Assembly (NCBI GenBank): GCA_963383645.1
Contig: OY726560.1
Span: 148,123,052 to 148,187,051, forward strand
Length of the DNA: 64,000 nucleotides
Source: Muscardinus avellanarius
Taxonomy: Eukaryota; Chordata; Mammalia; Rodentia; Gliridae
Direction of reading: 5' to 3'
Below the pieces are notes generated by a model. That model did not search any database. It was not told the origin of the DNA and was given only the letters and a program-made list of their open reading frames with translations. Of the stretch, positions 24,106 to 35,836 are shown one piece after another (position 1 is the first letter of the stretch; each line of letters begins with the position of its first letter). The position numbers and the translations under genes are program-made.

Positions 24106-24889
24106 GATCTATGATAGAAACAAACACAGGAGAGTCACTTAACAAGCCAAAATTTTACTTTTGCAACACAGTGTGCAACAACAAAAAAGTCTGGTATGCA
24201 AGCACACTGATTATAAGGTCCATTCAGGTATTATTTCTGATGGGATCCCAATTGGTAGGGCTTGGGTTTCCAACTGTGTGTGTTTGGGTAGTTAAATACA
24301 GAGGGAGTTTTGGCTTTTGCCATTTGACAAAGAGTCTGAAAAACTGACGGTTAATAGGATAAAGTAGTTGCCCTCTGGCCAGCCTGTTTGAAAAAATTTT
24401 TTCATTTTTCTTACAAATTTCCCTCTTTGATTATACTTTATTTAACTTCAAATTGTGTTAAGTTACTAGAGATTGCAAAGTAAGGGGAATTTGAATTAAT
24501 CTTTGAATTAGGTCCCTCATGCAAGAAATGATACAAGATCTGACCATTGTAACTCCTTACACAATAATCAATGAGGTGAATAATGATACCATTCTTTCCT
24601 TTTCATTCCTTTTACAATTTTTTTTGTGGTAATGGTAATGAAACTCATAGGCTTTCTACTTCTGAGCTACATACCCACTCCTATTTTTTATTATTTTATT
24701 TTAAACTGGGTTTAACTAAGTTGCGGATGATGGTCTCAGCCCTGCGACCAACTAAAACAGAGTGTACAACAACAGCACAAGTCTGGCATGCAAGCACACT
24801 GATTGGAAGGTCCATTCATGTGTTATTCCTGATGGGATCCCACTTGCTCTTGATGCATGTAAGACACTCTATTTGACCTCTATGTTAGT
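24106..24889. repeat. Unclassified repeat with 80-bp direct repeats
   Basis: About 24178-24253 and 24765-24843 share a phrase including gcaagcacactgatt and tgatgggatccca. Could be the remains of a retroviral element; I do not recognise the family. Confidence 0.4.
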
Positions 24890-26686
24890 CATTTTGATTA
24901 TTATATAGTATGAACAAGTTCTTTGATCTTGTATAACAAGGGTTCTGAATGTCTCTTATGCATGAATGTTCACCTCTTAATATTTAGGAAATTCTTGATA
25001 TTATTTCTCTGAAGAGGTTTCTAATGACCTTAGTTTGTGCTTCTAATCCTTCTTCAATACCAATTATCCATAATTTGTCATTTTATATTATCCCATTTTT
25101 TCTTCTTTGATTTTTTTATTTTATTTATTTATTTTAAATATTTTATTGGTTCATTATAATTATAGCTCATAGTGATATTCAAAGTAGTACAAATGTGCAT
25201 GCACACAGATCTTGGTGTATGTCCCTCCATGTTCCTCCCTGAACACGTTAGTGAGATTGGTAGTGAAACATTAGAGTATGGACGTATCATTATTTGAACT
25301 GTTCGGTTTCTTTTTTTTCTTCTGATTTCAAACCTCATAAAGCTACAATAATCAAAACAGTGTAGTGCTGCTATAAAGGAAGATATATAAACAAGTGGAG
25401 TAAAATAAAAAGCCTAGAAATAAATTCTTCCAATATGGTCAAGTTATTTTTGACTAGGTTTCCAAGAACATTGGGTGAAGGAAATAATAATCTTTTCACT
25501 AAATATTGTTGAAAAATAATAATTACATGAAAAAGAATAAAATTGGACCCTTACCTAACACCATATACAGATATTAACTCAAAATAGATAAAAGACCTAA
25601 ATGTAAATCTTAAGGCTATAAACTTTTAGAAGAAAACTGGGGTCATAAAACTTCACAACATTGAAATTGGCAGTGATTTCTTGGATATGATTCCAAAGGC
25701 ACAGGCAACAAAAGAACAAACAAACAAACTTCATAAAAAATAAAAAAAATTGTACATCCAAAGACAATGTAAACAGAATTAAAAGTTACTGATAGAATGG
25801 GATAAAATATTTCCAAATGCTATATCTGAAGGTATATTAATATTCCAAATAGAAATTCAAAAATTAGCAACAATTAAAGCAAATAATACAATTTAGAAAT
25901 AGGTAAAAGACTAAAATAGATAATGAATCTCCAAAGATTTTTATATGATCAATAAACACATGAATATCACTCATCAATATCATAATATAACTAATCATTA
26001 AGAAAATAAAATTAAAAACTATAGTGAAATACTACTTCACATTTGTTAGGATGGCTACTTAACATGAATTACCTTACTCTAGCCCTTTACCTTGAGTTTG
26101 TTGCTTTCTTTACTTGTAAAGTGTGTTTCTTGTAAGCAGCAGATGGATGGATTCTGGTTTTAAATCCATTTTGCCACTTTATGCCTTCTTATTGGGGAAT
26201 TGAGGCCATTTACATTCAGTGTGTTAATTGAAAGATAACTTTTAATTCCTAACATGTTAAGGTTTTATTTCTGTTTTAAATACTGTTTATTCTTCTTCGT
26301 TTAGTTTTCTGTTGGATGGAAAATCTTGTTTCTCTGATTCTGGTGTGTATTACCTATTTCTTCTTTGTAGTTCATCTCTGAGTATTTTCTCTAGCACTGG
26401 TTTTGAAACATAAATTCCTTCAGTTTCTGTCATGGAAGCTTCTTATTTCCCCATCTAATTTGATAGATAGTTTTGCTGGGTAGGAAATTTTTGGCTGGAA
26501 GTTGTTTTCTTTCAGTTTGGAATATGTTACTCCAAGCCCTTCTGGGTTTCATGACTTGGTTTGGGAAGTATGGAGTGATTCTAATTGGTTTGCCTCTGAA
26601 TGTCACTTGGCCTTTTGTTTTTGTTGCCTTTAAGATTCTCTCCTTGGATTCTACATTTCTCATTTTGACAATTATGTGGTGTGGGG

Positions 26687-27120
26687 TGTTGGGGTCTACA
26701 CAACTACAGCCTGACAAAACCACGAGAACTTCCGCAATGAAAATGCAACATGTGGCCCAAAATAGCACTGAGCGGATATGGGGAGGGCGTAACTACTCCC
26801 CTTGCCCCCACTAGCCCAATTTGGTAATGTTGAGCCTTATCAGCTCATATAATGCTTCTGTGCTCGTGACCCCCTCATGCACTGGATAATGATTGGCTGC
26901 AAGTTATGTGCTTTGCGCATGCAAGAGTGATCTTTAGCATGATAGGTTAGAATAGTTTCCTGTTGGAAATCCCCCTTGTGGTTATTTGCTTTAAATTTGG
27001 TTGCCTGAGAAAAATAAAGGAGATACTGCTTGACTCAACTCCTGGCTCTGTGTGCTTCTGTTCAGGCCATTGGCACTCATCATTCCTTTCAGCCCCACCG
27101 CTGACAGGCTGGCTCCGTCA
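26687..27120 (+). repeat. ERV 5' LTR
   Basis: Starts TGTTGGGG, ends TCA. Has AATAAA at 27013-27018 and an attgg (inverted CCAAT) element upstream. Sense orientation to PNLIP copy B. Confidence 0.92.
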
Positions 27121-27123
27121 GTC

Positions 27124-27141
27124 TGGTGCCCCGTGTGAGGA
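27124..27141 (+). promoter_or_regulatory. Retroviral primer binding site, tRNA-Met type
   Basis: TGGTGCCCCGTGTGAGGA, three bases after the LTR. It complements the 3' end of elongator tRNA-Met, a primer choice known from HML-5-like class II elements. Confidence 0.85.
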
Positions 27142-27197
27142 ATTCTCCTTCTCTTCCTTCCTTCCTTCGGTAAGACGCTGACAGGCCAATTGGTCCG

Positions 27198-27206
27198 CGG
27201 GTGAGT
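27198..27206 (+). promoter_or_regulatory. Candidate retroviral splice donor
   Basis: CGG/GTGAGT, exon end at 27200, between the primer site and the gag start. A strong donor match in the usual place for the major retroviral donor. Confidence 0.65.
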
Positions 27207-27221
27207 GTCCCCTCATAAATT

Positions 27222-27700
27222 ATGGGGAAGTCTAGTTCTACGTCAGACTCTGCCCTAGAATCCTTTCAACTCTTTCTCAAGAGTCGAGGACTTGATCTCA
27301 CTGATAACCAAGCCACCCAGGCCTGGGGATGCCTTTTAAATTGCCCCGTGGCTCCCCGGAAGTAATCTTTTTGATTGGGATGCCTGGGATCAAGTTGAGA
27401 GAATGGTTAGTCAAGCCCAGACAGAGGAAGGGGAGATCCCCCACTGGGGGTTCTCCCCACCATCTCTGCGCTTAAAAGTTGTTTCCCCTCACAACCCCTG
27501 AAGAAACTCGCTGACCGTGGCCCCAAGCCAGCAGAAAAAGGGGCCGCTGAGCATACACCCTCCTCCGGTCCCAAAGCCCCTAAGAACCTTTCTGATCCCT
27601 CCCTTGATCCCTTTGGGGATGCTCCATGGAAGGGCTCCCCACAGTCCCTTTCCCCGGCCAATTCCTTCTTCATACCCTCAGCTCCGCAGCTGTCAAAAAT
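27222..27700 (+). pseudogene. gag: ERV gag remnant
   Basis: Opens with ATG and MGKSSSTSDSALESF, a betaretrovirus-like matrix start, but stops after 47 codons. The following 300 bp are Pro-rich and out of frame. Capsid and nucleocapsid are missing. Confidence 0.65.
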
Positions 27701-27770
27701 ACAGAAGTCAATCAATGAGGCATCCTTAAGGTGATTTGATCCCACGCTGCCTTTAATTTTATATGTTTTC

Positions 27771-28647
27771 ATGGGAAGCACCCTATGCTTGGCTCTTTTG
27801 ACCCAGATGGGAGAGCCCATTCATTGGATTCATCTTGCTATAGGAGGGGCGCCCCAGGTCTACACAATAATTGACCAAATTGTTGATTGCATAATTAAAG
27901 GAAGGGACATTGCAAATCATCTGTTTGGAATAGACCCTCATGAAATAATAATTCCATACTGGCTGTCAGATTCCATACTTGGCTACAAAGAAATGATGCA
28001 AGGATAGTGATTGCTCTAGAGGGGTTCCTCAGCAACCTGGATTGCCACTATGGTCCTTATAGGTGGATGAGCTCCTACATACGATTAGAATGGAGACCCC
28101 CCCAAAATATTTGTTTTAACTCCTAATCTGAGTTTCTATTCCATTTTCACTGATGGGGGTCATGTGGGGGCCTCAGTAATCGTCTACCACCCCTTCATTA
28201 GTGGTGATGATCCTCAACCTGCACGCACAATATCTCATCTAATAGAGGGCTTGCCCCAGTTTAAAGAGCTTTTTGCCATGACTTTGGCTTTACAAACAAT
28301 ACAAGAACCTATAAATTTATTTTCAGATAGCCTACCTGTTGCCTCTTTTGATGGAAGCTTACATTAAATTGGATGCCAATCCCATTACCTCCCTAATGAT
28401 ACAAACACAATGTTTACTTAAACAAAGGAGTAACCCAATCTTTGTTCAACACCTCCGTGGCCATCAAAATTTACCTGGCCTCCTTTCCAAAGGAAATCAG
28501 GTTGCTGATAAATTTGCTTCCTCTATCTTTACCCTAATGGAAGCCACTCATTTTCATCAGCTTACTCATACAAACTGGAGGGGGTTAAAACACAAATATC
28601 CACACATACCAATAATGGATCTGAAAAAAATCATGTGGACCTGTTGA
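27771..28647 (+). pseudogene. pol: ERV pol remnant: RT end and RNase H
   Basis: 27771-28007 matches the connection region of a betaretroviral RT (IIKGRDIANHLFG...IIIPY). 28120-28640 is RNase H: IFTDGG, ELFAMTLAL, NLFSDS and the closing GNQVADKFA are visible. Frames change near 28010 and 28350. The RT active site itself is absent. Confidence 0.8.
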
Positions 28648-28686
28648 TCCTGCCAACTCTTCCTTCAAATACCCCCCCTACAAATC

Positions 28687-29390
28687 TTGGGCAGCAACCC
28701 TCGAGGATTGCACCCCAACAATCTTTGGCAAATTGATGTAACTCATTATTCCCCTTTTGGTAAATTAAAATACATTTTTGTATCAGTCAATACCTACTCC
28801 CAAGCATTCTGGGCCTCAGCCCACAGGAGAAAAAGACCAAACATGCTATTAGTCATATGCTACAATGTTTTACCACCCTCGGGTTGCCCGACCAGATAAA
28901 AATGGATAACAGACCATGTTTTATTGGCAAGGCCTTTGCTGTTTCCCTCCAAACCTGGAATATCTCCCATACAACAGGCATTCCATATAATCCTAGAGGA
29001 CAGGCCATTGTAGAAAGATTTAATCATACCTTAAAGGTTCAATTACAAAAACAAAGGGGGGACTTGTTACCCCCCACATGGCTTAGAAAAGCATTACTTA
29101 CTCAAAATATATTAAATTTTTCAAAATACAGCCCAGAACTTTCACCATTCCAGAAACATTGGTCATCCTCAATCACATACACAGCTGTCTTGGTGAAATG
29201 GAAAGACCCACTCACAGGCACATGGAGAGGGCTAGACCCATTGATTATGGCTGGATGGGGATTTGGATGCATCTTCCCTCCTGATGAAAAAAGACCCCTG
29301 TGGGTTCCAGCAAGGGACATTAAATATCTTCCGCCATGCATTAATGATTGTGATTCCAGAGAAAAAGAGATCCCTGAGATTAGCTCTCTC
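28687..29390 (+). pseudogene. pol: ERV integrase remnant
   Basis: DDE triad visible: Asp in WQIDVTH, Asp in KMDNRP, Glu in IVERFNHTLK. A frameshift lies near 28870. The C-terminal part (WKDPLTGTWRG...WVPARDIKYL) has the Trp-rich end typical of class II integrases. Cut by a SINE at 29396. Confidence 0.85.
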
Positions 29391-29395
29391 TTCTT

Positions 29396-29604
29396 CTTCT
29401 TCTTTTTTTTTTTTTTTTTGGTGGTACTGGGGTTCCTGGAAGCCCTTCTATCTCCAGACTACACTCCCAGACCTATTTTTACATTTTTATTTGGAAACAG
29501 GGTCTCCTAAGCCAGCGCGCGCGTGGCTGGCTTCGAACCTGCGCGATCCTCCTGTCTCTGCCTCCCAAGCGCGGGGATTACAAGCGTGAGCCACCACGCC
29601 CGGC
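29396..29604 (-). repeat. B1-dID SINE inside the ERV
   Basis: Perfect 15-bp target duplications tagctctctcttctt at 29381-29395 and 29605-29619. It is the innermost layer of the nest. Confidence 0.95.
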
Positions 29605-29642
29605 TAGCTCTCTCTTCTTAGTTGCAAACAGAAAGATACAAA

Positions 29643-30295
29643 ATGGAGACAAAAATCCTCATTGGTCTGATCCTATTAGCACAAGTAAGGAATAGTATAC
29701 AAGGATTTGGAGACCCAGGTAAGGCAAGAGAGATACTTAATAAAAGAATGGGGCAGCCCTGTGAATGTGGAGGGGGTGCCTTACCAGTATTCCCCATACA
29801 TGGACAGGCTATCCAGAGTAATCCACTTTACAAGCCATCTTTAGACTCCCTTGCAGATGTAGTGTTACAAAAACAGAAAGAATTAGACTTGTTAATGGCC
29901 AAAAAGTGAGGCATATGCTTGTTTTTACAGGAAAAATGCTGTTTTTATTCCAATAAATCAGGCTTAGTTCAGGACAAGATAAAGCAACTCCAAGACGACC
30001 TTGAAAAACACCAACAAGATCTACAAGACAACCCGTTATGGACAAGCTTCAATGGGCTTTTGCCTTATTTCTTCCCTCTATTGGGCCCCCTTGTGTCTCT
30101 CCTGATTGTTTGTACCCTAGGCCCCTGTATTCTCAATAGATTAGTTCAGTTCGTACAACAATGGCTGGAGGCAGTTAAAATACATCAAGTAGAGATCCAA
30201 TATCAAAAGCTTGCTGAGAGAGAGCCCAATCAGTATGAGTGGCGTTCTGACTATGAACATCCCTCCTCTGCTCCCCATGTACCCAATGACGTGTA
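29643..30295 (+). pseudogene. env: ERV env remnant with transmembrane subunit
   Basis: Starts with a signal-like peptide (METKILIGLILLAQ), then jumps to the end of the surface/TM region. The EKCCFY motif, a following coiled coil and a membrane span (LLPYFFPLLGPLVSLLIVC) mark a gammaretrovirus-type TM. A stop at about 29907 breaks the frame. Class II pol with this TM type is the known type D arrangement. Confidence 0.8.
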
Positions 30296-30434
30296 AGATC
30301 CTCAGAGGAGGACAACCTAAGACAGGGGCTGGGGTGGCTTATGAGCGGCTATCAAGCATGAGTACCCAATGATGGGTAAGATCCTCAAAAGAGGACAACC
30401 TAAGACAGGGACCATGCATTTCACCCTCATATAT

Positions 30435-30451
30435 AAAAAGGAAGGGGGGGA
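30435..30451 (+). promoter_or_regulatory. ERV polypurine tract
   Basis: A purine run (aaaaaggaagggggg-like) directly before the 3' LTR, the usual plus-strand primer. Confidence 0.8.
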
Positions 30452-30885
30452 TGTTGGGGTCTGCACAACTGCAGCCTGACAAAACCACAAGAATTTCCGC
30501 AATGAAAATGCAACATGTGGCCCAAAATAGTGCCAAGCAGATATGGGGAGGGCATAACTACTCCCCTTGCCCCCGCTAGCCCAATTTGGTAATGTTGAGC
30601 CTTATCAGCTCATATAATGCTTCTGTGCTTGTGATCCCCTCATGCACTGGATAATGATTGGCTGCAAGTTATGTGCTTTGCGCATGCAAGAGTGATCTTT
30701 AGCATGATAGGTTAGAATAGTTTCCTGTTGGAAATCCCCCTTGTGGTTATTTGCTTTAAATTTGGTTGCCTGAGAAAAATAAAGGAGATACTGCTTGACT
30801 CAACTCCTGGCTCTGTGTGCTTCTGTTCGGGCCATCAGTACTCATCATCCTTCTCAGCTCCAATGCTGACGAGCTGGCCCCATCA
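30452..30885 (+). repeat. ERV 3' LTR
   Basis: Same length and limits as the 5' LTR. AATAAA at 30778-30783. Ends 21.7 kb before the start codon of copy B, same strand. Confidence 0.92.
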
Positions 30886-33800
30886 GTGGGAAACCTCTTC
30901 TCTGATCCTGTCTAATTGGGAGTTCTATAAGTTTCCTGGACCTGTGTATCAACCTCTTGCTCTATGTTTGGAAATTTTTCTGCTATTACTTCTTTGAAGA
31001 AATTATTGATCCCTATGGTTTCACCTTCTTCTTCTTTTCCCTCCTCTATTCCGATTATTCTTAGGTTAGCTTTCTTAAAATGGTCCCATATTTCTTCAAT
31101 GTCAAATTCCTGCTGTCGGATTTTTTTTCTAAGTTATAAATTATGCATTTGTTTTTGGAGTGATCATCTTCTAGGAGCAAGATTCTATTCTCCATGTGGT
31201 CTAATTGATTGTTGATAGTTTGAATTGAGGCCTTTACTTCAATGATTGCATCCTTTATTTCTTTTAGACTCTCTCTAAATTATTTTCGAAAGTCCTGTAT
31301 TATTTCTAAAGTTATATTCCTGATTTGATCTTCTGGAGATCTCTGAATTTCTGTTATCAGCTTCTGACATTGTGGGGTTATGGGGGCTCATTGCTCTATT
31401 GTTGTTCCTCTTTCTCATGATTTCAGAAGTTTGGGTCCTTCCCTGGATCACCATAACTTCACTTAGGGTGCTCTGGATCTCAAGTGTGTGGTCATCTCAG
31501 CCTCAACTACTCCTTTACTGAGCTGTATCACAAAGATCAGACCCAGGGAGTTAATCGAGACCGTGGGGGTGCCGAGCTGGGTGTTTTCCCACGGGGAGCT
31601 GCGACTAGGGTGTGGTATCTTTGCCACCACTACTCCTTCACTGCATTGGACTGCAAAAGCTCAGACCCAGGGAGATTATCAAAGCTGTGCAAGTCCCTGG
31701 GGGTGCAGTGCTGGGATTTCTCCTTTAAAGGCTGCAATTTCACTTACGGTTATTGTGTGCGCTGATCTGGAGCTGTCATGGGTGTGGTGAACTCGCTGCC
31801 ACTGCTGGCAATATGGCACCTCTGCCACGCCCTCAGCTGTGAGGCTGGTGTATTTCTTTTCTGGTTTTGAGCTACGTTCTGAGTCCCTGGAAGGCATGAT
31901 GAGCTTGGCCACTGGGAGTTTTAGACTTTCTTTGTGCTGAAAGAACTACTGAATTATACCTGAATGATCCACAGCTGCTTACTTCAGCTCCTTATTTACC
32001 TTTCCTCCCTCTCTGGAGGCTGGTGCTGTGAGGCAAGATGGCGCCAGCCACATTGTGGTGTCCTCCGCCACAATGTGGGCTGGTTTCTTTTCTGGTCTCT
32101 GGTTCTTCTTCTAGTCTTCTTTTTCTCTGTCCCTTGTGTTTACATCTCTGCTGATAGTGTTTTCTGGCTATGAAAAACACTGATTTTGTGGCAATAGAGA
32201 TTGAGTGTTAGCAGGACTCGTAAATGCTGCTTTTCTTGGTCACCATCTTCCCAGAAGTCTCTATCCCATATTTTTTAAATAGTCTGATATTCTCTATATT
32301 GTATTGTCTTCTCTATATTGTTGACTATATGGTCAGTTTTGAATAAGCTGTCTTATAAGAGTGAGACTCTATTTTCCCTATGTTATGGTCTACTGCAGAT
32401 GGTTCTTATTGAAACATTTTTTATTGTCTCTAATTTTGCTCAATCTCTTTTTTATTTAGAGTCTCATTTCCTTTACTGGTAGACTCTTTCATATCCTGTA
32501 AGCTTTCTAATATTTCATTTAAAACACCTTTGACCATATTGAATATTAAAATTCTGAATTTTACTTCAGGCATTTTTCTACAGCCTCATATTGATAGTCT
32601 CCATTGTTGTGCATTTGCGGATATTTATTATTTTCTCATTGCTCTTTCTTCTCATTTTCTCAGGATTCTTAGGTTTTTATCTCTGTTTTAGTGTCAATCT
32701 ACCCCTCTTTCTGGTATGTCCTATGGCTATTTGTTTTCCCTTTATAAAAAGTTCTTAGCTGGGGGTATATATTTGCCTCAATGAATTTTTCTCATACAAT
32801 CAGACTTCTGAATTAGTTTCTGAGAACCTCTTTAACAGTATCTACTTTTTAATCAGTTATGGAAAACTGTAGCCTCTGATAAACTGCCAGCCTTTGTGTA
32901 ATCTGGGTCAAAAGTCAGCTGGACCAGTGCCTATAATGTTCCAAACCTATGTCCAGCAGGCTGAGGTTCAATGGCCCAGGGATATGCTATTGTTCTTCTG
33001 GATATGATTACTTGAACTCTTGCATACCACTGGCTTCTGGCATCCATGGTCATTAGTCCCAAGCTCAGCAGGATCAGAGATTATGATGTCTACAGCCTGG
33101 TTTGCTTTGATTTACTAGGGACACCACTACTGTTCTGCTGGTTGCAAACTCTGGAATCATTTAAGGCACTTGCCTCTATCATCACTAGGCCCTTTACTAA
33201 CAATGAGTTTAGAGTTCCCATACAGGGGCTTTGCTGTATTAATCAAATTGTCCCAGGAATACTATTGTTGCTTCTCTTCTAGCTGTGATCATTTAGAATC
33301 TTGCTGGTCCCTGATCTGCCTGCTTTTGAAGTCCAAACTCTACCAGGGGAGAAATTGTGCTGCTCTGAGGCTGGAGCCTGTGTGGCTGAGTATTTTACCC
33401 TAGGAACATGACTGCTGGTTTGGTCAGCTATAATCATATGAGACCATAGGATTTCACTGGAGGTCTGGAGATTTATGGTGGGCCTGGTTGTAACCATTCC
33501 AGTCCCTGCAAAAAGAATCTGTCATTCCTTGGTCCATGGGAGTTCAGCTCCCTGTACAAGAATTTGCTGGACTTCCGGGAAGATGGCGACTGAGAAAAGC
33601 GGGGCTTAAGAGCCCCGCTAACAACAAATCTCCATTACTACAAAATCAGTGCCTTTCATAGCCAGAAAACACCATCACCAGTGAAACAAAAAATCACCAG
33701 GCTCCAGAGAGAAAGCAGACTGAGAACAGAGCCACAGAGGAGATAACCGGCCCCATGCCCAAGGACGCGGCAGATGTGGCAGCAGCGCCATACTGCCGGC

Positions 33801-34363
33801 GGCACCGGCGAATTCACGGGACAGCTACAGCAAGCCGAGGTGAGCCGCTGCGAAAACAGCCATACGGGATTTCTCCACGCAGAGAGCATCTAAAGCTCCC
33901 AGTGGCCGAGCTCAGCACACGCTGCAGGGATTCAGAGAGGAAATCAAAACCAAGAAGAAAAACACCAGCCCCACAGCCAAGGCCGTAGCAGCGGCGCCAT
34001 ATTGCCACTGGCGGCAGCAGCACCGAATTCAGGGAGGCCAGTACAGCTACATCTGCGTACGCAAGAACAGTGAGTCAAATTGCGGGCCACAGAGGAGAAA
34101 TCCCAGTACTGTACTCCCTGGGACTTGACCCAGTGGGGGAGTGGCGGTGGCAGAGATATCACACCATAGGAGAACGTGCAACCTGGCACCCCCCCACAGT
34201 CTAAAGCAGCCTCTATCGACTCTCTGGGTCGGACACTCTGTGATAAAACCCAGTAAAGGAGTAGTGGGGTCTGAGATACTACTGACTCGAGATCCAGAAC
34301 ACCTTAAGTGAAGTCATAGTGACCCAAGGGAAGAACCCAGAGAAGGCACAAACTTCCGAAATC

Positions 34364-35248
34364 ATGGGAAAGAGGAATAATACTGGAGCAATAAATGCCC
34401 ACAACCCCACAACATCAGAACCCGATAAAACAGAAAATCAAAGATTTCTAGAAGATCAAATCAGGAAAATAACTGTAGAAATAATAGAGGTGTTTCGAAA
34501 AGAATTCAGAGAGAGCCAAAAAGAGATAAAGGATGTAATTAATGAAGTAAAGGCCTCAATTCAAAGTACAAACAACCAATTAGAACACATGGAGAACAGA
34601 ATCTCGCTCATAGAAGATGAGCAATCCAAAAATGAACGCATAGTTTCTAATCTAGAAAAAAATATCCGACAGCAGGAATCTGATAGTGAAGAAATATGGG
34701 CCCATTTTAAGAGAGCTAACCTAAGAATAATTGGAATAGAGGAGGGAAAAGAAAGTGAAACCAAAGGGATCAACAATCTCTTCAAGGAAGTAATAGCAGA
34801 AAATTTTCCAGACATAGAGCAAGAGGTCGATACACAGGTCCAGGAAACTTATAGAACTCCCTTTAGACAGGATCCGAGAAGAGGATCCCCACGCCACATA
34901 ATTGTCAAAATGACCAATGTGGAAGCCAAGCAGAGAATCTTAAAGGCAACAAAAGCAAAGGGCCAAGTGACATTCAGAGGCAAACCGATTAGAATCACTC
35001 CAGACTTCCCAAACCAAGTTATGAGAGCGAGAAGGGCTTGGAGTAACATATTCCAAACTCTGAAAGAAAACAACTTCCAGCCAAAAATTTCCTACCCAGC
35101 AAAACTTTCTATCAAATTAGATGGAGAAATAAGAAGCTTCCATGACAAACAGAAACTGAAGAAATTTATGTCTTCAAAACCAGCACTAGAGAAAATACTC
35201 AAAGAGATGAACTACAAAGAAGAAACAGGTAACACACTCCAGAACTAG
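34364..35248 (+). CDS. L1 ORF1 protein, intact
   Basis: RNA-binding L1 protein that coats the element's RNA. From the first ATG (MGKRNNTG) the frame runs 294 codons; an open stretch extends 15 codons further upstream from a GTG but has no ATG. Coiled coil about residues 35-120 (IRKITVEIIEVFRKEF, NLEKNIRQQES), RRM region (LRIIGIEEG), then the C-terminal domain with RRAWSNIFQTLKENN and the closing PALEKILKEM. No frame breaks. Confidence 0.85.
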   Translation: MGKRNNTGAINAHNPTTSEPDKTENQRFLEDQIRKITVEIIEVFRKEFRESQKEIKDVINEVKASIQSTNNQLEHMENRISLIEDEQSKNERIVSNLEKNIRQQESDSEEIWAHFKRANLRIIGIEEGKESETKGINNLFKEVIAENFPDIEQEVDTQVQETYRTPFRQDPRRGSPRHIIVKMTNVEAKQRILKATKAKGQVTFRGKPIRITPDFPNQVMRARRAWSNIFQTLKENNFQPKISYPAKLSIKLDGEIRSFHDKQKLKKFMSSKPALEKILKEMNYKEETGNTLQN

Positions 35249-35636
35249 AGAAACAAGATTTTCCATCCAACAGAAAACTAAGATTGGTTATCTGTGGAGA
35301 TTCATTATTTATGTTAGTCTTTTACCTATCTCTAAAGGGTATTGTTTGCCTTTATTGTTGTTAACTTCTAGGATTTCTAGTTGGAATATTAATATACCTT
35401 CAGATATAGCATTTGGAAATATTTTATCCCATTCTATTAGTAACTGTTAACTCTGTTTACATTGTCTTTAGATATACAATATTTTTTTTATTTTTTAGGG
35501 AGTTCATATACTCCTTTGTTGCCTGTGTCATTGAAATCATAACCAAGAAATCACTGCCAATTTCAATGTTGTGAGGTTTAATGACCCAGATTTTCTCCTA
35601 AAAGTTTATAGTCTTAAGATTTATATTTAGGTCTTT

Positions 35637-35836
35637 TATTTTTTTTTATTTTTATTTTTTTTTGGTGGTACCGGGGTTCCTGGTAGCCCTTCTTCCTCCG
35701 GGCTACACTCCCAGACCTATTTTATATTTTTGAAACAGGGTCTCTTGGCCAGCACGGCTGGCTTCGAACCTGCGCGATCCTCCTGTCTCCGCCTCCCAAG
35801 CGCGGGGATTACAAGCGTGTGCCACCATGCCCGGCT
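35637..35836 (-). repeat. B1-dID SINE inside L1 derivative
   Basis: T-rich start, tggtagcccttcttcctccg, and ccaccatgcccggc at the end. A short gtcttttat duplication flanks it. The sister elements at 48200 and 61480 lack it. Confidence 0.92.

Larger units (their letters stand above)
26687..30885 (+). mobile_element. Endogenous retrovirus, class II, defective
   Basis: Provirus of 4.2 kb with two 434-bp LTRs inserted in the ORF1 of a minus-strand L1. Six-base target duplications gtgggg (26681-26686) and gtggga (30886-30891) fit betaretrovirus-type integration; the intact L1 site is seen at about 62235. Order: LTR, Met-type primer site, splice donor, short gag remnant, end of RT, RNase H, integrase, shortened env with TM, polypurine tract, LTR. 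Most of gag, protease, the RT catalytic core and the surface part of env are missing, and the remaining frames are broken. The LTRs differ at about 27 positions by eye (about 6%). Confidence 0.92.
25105..32260 (-). mobile_element. L1 derivative with inverted ORF2 piece (long form), split by ERV
   Basis: Minus strand, from right to left: 5' UTR (about 31450-32260, ending in the ccatcttccc start seen in related copies), decayed ORF1 (30886-31440 and 26430-26686), start of ORF2 (about 26050-26300, minus strand, endonuclease text such as LNVNGLNSP). Then ORF2 C-terminal sequence in the opposite orientation (about 25320-26050), then an L1 3' UTR and T-rich tail. Probable target duplications tatcccat at 25089 and 32262. 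It is the longer relative of the elements at 33570, 46205 and 60767. Confidence 0.7.
24890..33557 (-). mobile_element. Old L1 hosting nested insertions
   Basis: Outer layer: L1 text at 24890-25104 and 32262-33557, split by the L1 derivative at 25105-32260. The right part is L1 5' UTR-like and aligns with 23400-24105. Confidence 0.6.

Noticed and set aside
26473..26814. 113-codon plus-strand frame
   Set aside because: Antisense of L1 ORF1 running into the LTR; an artefact of the insertion.
26687..30885. ERV as a coding-competent provirus
   Set aside because: Most of gag, protease, the RT core and the env surface part are deleted, and the rest has frame breaks and a SINE.
34319..34363. 15 extra codons before L1 ORF1
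   Set aside because: The extension starts at GTG; the first ATG is at 34364. The same holds on the minus strand at 62811.
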